Positions 5,485 through 8,636 of a stretch of 8,636 nt of DNA are shown piece by piece. Both the position numbers and the translations under genes were made by a program. The notes beneath the pieces are model-generated. The model was not told where the DNA came from. It worked only from the letters and a program-made list of their open reading frames with translations, and made no database searches. The DNA lies in contig JAGTVF010000159.1 of the NCBI GenBank assembly GCA_018224315.1, forward strand, positions 1 through 8,636. The letters run 5' to 3'. The stretch is from Desulfobacterales bacterium (GTDB lineage: Bacteria; Desulfobacterota; Desulfobacteria; Desulfobacterales; Desulfosalsimonadaceae). Every line of letters starts with the position of its first letter. The first letter of the stretch is position 1.

Positions 5485-5904
5485 CTAGTGCGTAGAACCG
5501 CCGCCCTGCACAATATTCATGCGCGTCAGGGCCCGCTGCATCGCCGCCCGGGCACGGGCGAAATCCACATCTTCCTTATCACCGGCAAGCCGCTGCTGTG
5601 CCCGTTCATAGGCAGCCTTTGCCCGCTCATAGTCGATATTTTCTAAACGTTCGGCGGATTCGGCCAGAATGGTGACTTTATCGGGCAGCGCCTCGGCAAA
5701 GCCGCCGCTTACGAATATCAGATGCTCATCGCCTTTGGTGTCCCGGTACCGAACCTTGCCGACCTGAAGCGAGGTCAAAAAAGGCGTATGACCGGAAAGT
5801 ACACCAAATTCTCCCAAGGTGCCGGGCGCCATGACGATCTGGGTGGCCTCACTGACCACGTATTTTTCCGGGGTCACAATTTCGAGTTGAATATTTTCAG
5901 CCAT
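5485..5904 (-). CDS. atpC: F1 ATP synthase epsilon subunit
   Basis: Rotor subunit of F1 that joins gamma to the c-ring and can inhibit ATP hydrolysis. The 139-residue length is normal. The N-terminal beta-sandwich (about 1-85) includes GEFGVLSGHTP at 31-41; the C-terminal two-helix domain (about 88-130) carries IDYERAKAAYERAQQRL starting at residue 90. E85, I90, D91, R94, A95, R124 and R128 fit the pattern of the ATP-binding site described for Bacillus PS3 epsilon, suggesting that ATP may hold the inhibitory helices folded. That function is an inference from residue pattern. ATG at 5904 follows AAAAGGAA at a good distance. It is the last gene of the atp operon, 22 bases after atpD; several hairpins follow its stop. 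Confidence 0.96.
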   Translation of the reverse strand: MAENIQLEIVTPEKYVVSEATQIVMAPGTLGEFGVLSGHTPFLTSLQVGKVRYRDTKGDEHLIFVSGGFAEALPDKVTILAESAERLENIDYERAKAAYERAQQRLAGDKEDVDFARARAAMQRALTRMNIVQGGGSTH

Positions 5905-5926
5905 GCACAGTTCCTTTTCTCACTGA

Positions 5927-8285
<2,359 letters not shown>

Positions 8286-8341
8286 ATATCGACTCGCCTT
8301 ATTCGCTTGTTATCCAGTTGCGGTTAAAAACGGCCAAAAAC

Positions 8342-8636
8342 CTATTTGATCGTATCCTTGAACTCTTCTCCATATTCGGCAAGCGCCTTTTGGAGCTGCT
8401 GATCAATATCATCGGTGATTTCCCGCTTTTCTGAAATGCCTGAAAGGATATCGGGATAGCGGCTTTCCACAAACTGGTAAAGGCCGGCCTCATACTTGGC
8501 CAGGGTATTGATGGGAAGCTTATCCAGAAATCCCTTGGCACCCGCATACAGAATCAGGACCTGCTTTTCCAGGGGCAGGGGCTGATACTGGGGTTGTTTG
8601 AGGATCTCCACCAGGCGTTCACCGCGCAGAAGCTGC
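8342..8636 (-). CDS. atpA: F1 ATP synthase alpha subunit, C-terminal part (cut by window edge)
   Basis: Non-catalytic nucleotide-binding subunit alternating with beta in F1. Only the last 97 residues are inside the window. They begin QLLRGERLVEILKQPQYQPL and continue with EKQVLILYAGAKGFLD and a helical end (YPDILSGISEKREITDDIDQQL), which is the recognisable alpha C-terminal helix bundle. The reading frame is open to the window edge, so the start lies beyond it. It is the first visible gene of the atp operon. Confidence 0.97.
   Translation of the reverse strand, partial: QLLRGERLVEILKQPQYQPLPLEKQVLILYAGAKGFLDKLPINTLAKYEAGLYQFVESRYPDILSGISEKREITDDIDQQLQKALAEYGEEFKDTIK

Overview
This window holds conserved core genes of a Gram-negative bacterium, probably a member of the Desulfobacterota (former Deltaproteobacteria). 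That placement is inferred from three things: an RNase Y gene in a cell that also has ZapA/ZapB-type division genes; a zapB-zapA-6S RNA-rny-tyrS order, which I recall from that group; and proteobacterial-type F1 ATP synthase subunits. I cannot confirm a genus. There are no transposases, phage genes, CRISPR arrays or other signs of transfer, and every gene I accept is on the minus strand, so transcription runs from high to low coordinates.

In the order of transcription, the right part (8636 to 5485) is the distal end of the F1 ATP synthase operon: the C-terminus of atpA (cut by the window edge), atpG, atpD and atpC. Spacing is short (56, 43 and 22 bases), as expected of one operon. After atpC come several hairpins (5362-5480). 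The strongest is a perfect 13-bp inverted repeat ending in a T tract, which looks like an intrinsic terminator or attenuator. Just past it lies a 254-residue gene for the uridylyltransferase half of GlmU; the acetyltransferase half is absent.

The middle part (4561 to 446) begins with a good sigma70-type promoter six bases after the glmU-like stop. It drives zapB and zapA (FtsZ-ring accessory proteins). Next comes a gene missed by protein-only annotation, a 6S RNA (ssrS, about 3669-3844), then rny (RNase Y) and tyrS (tyrosyl-tRNA synthetase). The cluster groups cell division, global RNA polymerase control, RNA decay and translation.

The left part (445 to 1) is the control region of a ribosomal RNA operon. 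It contains three candidate tandem promoters with TTGAC(A/T) -35 boxes next to A/T tracts, a hairpin, a boxA-type antitermination site, and the first 38 bases of 16S rRNA at the window edge.

This is mainly an ordinary housekeeping region. The points most worth a second look are the 6S RNA, the half-length GlmU beside the atp operon with a strong hairpin in front of it, the tandem rRNA promoters, and an epsilon subunit carrying the residues of an ATP-binding regulatory site. I did not find convincing evidence of a new biological system.
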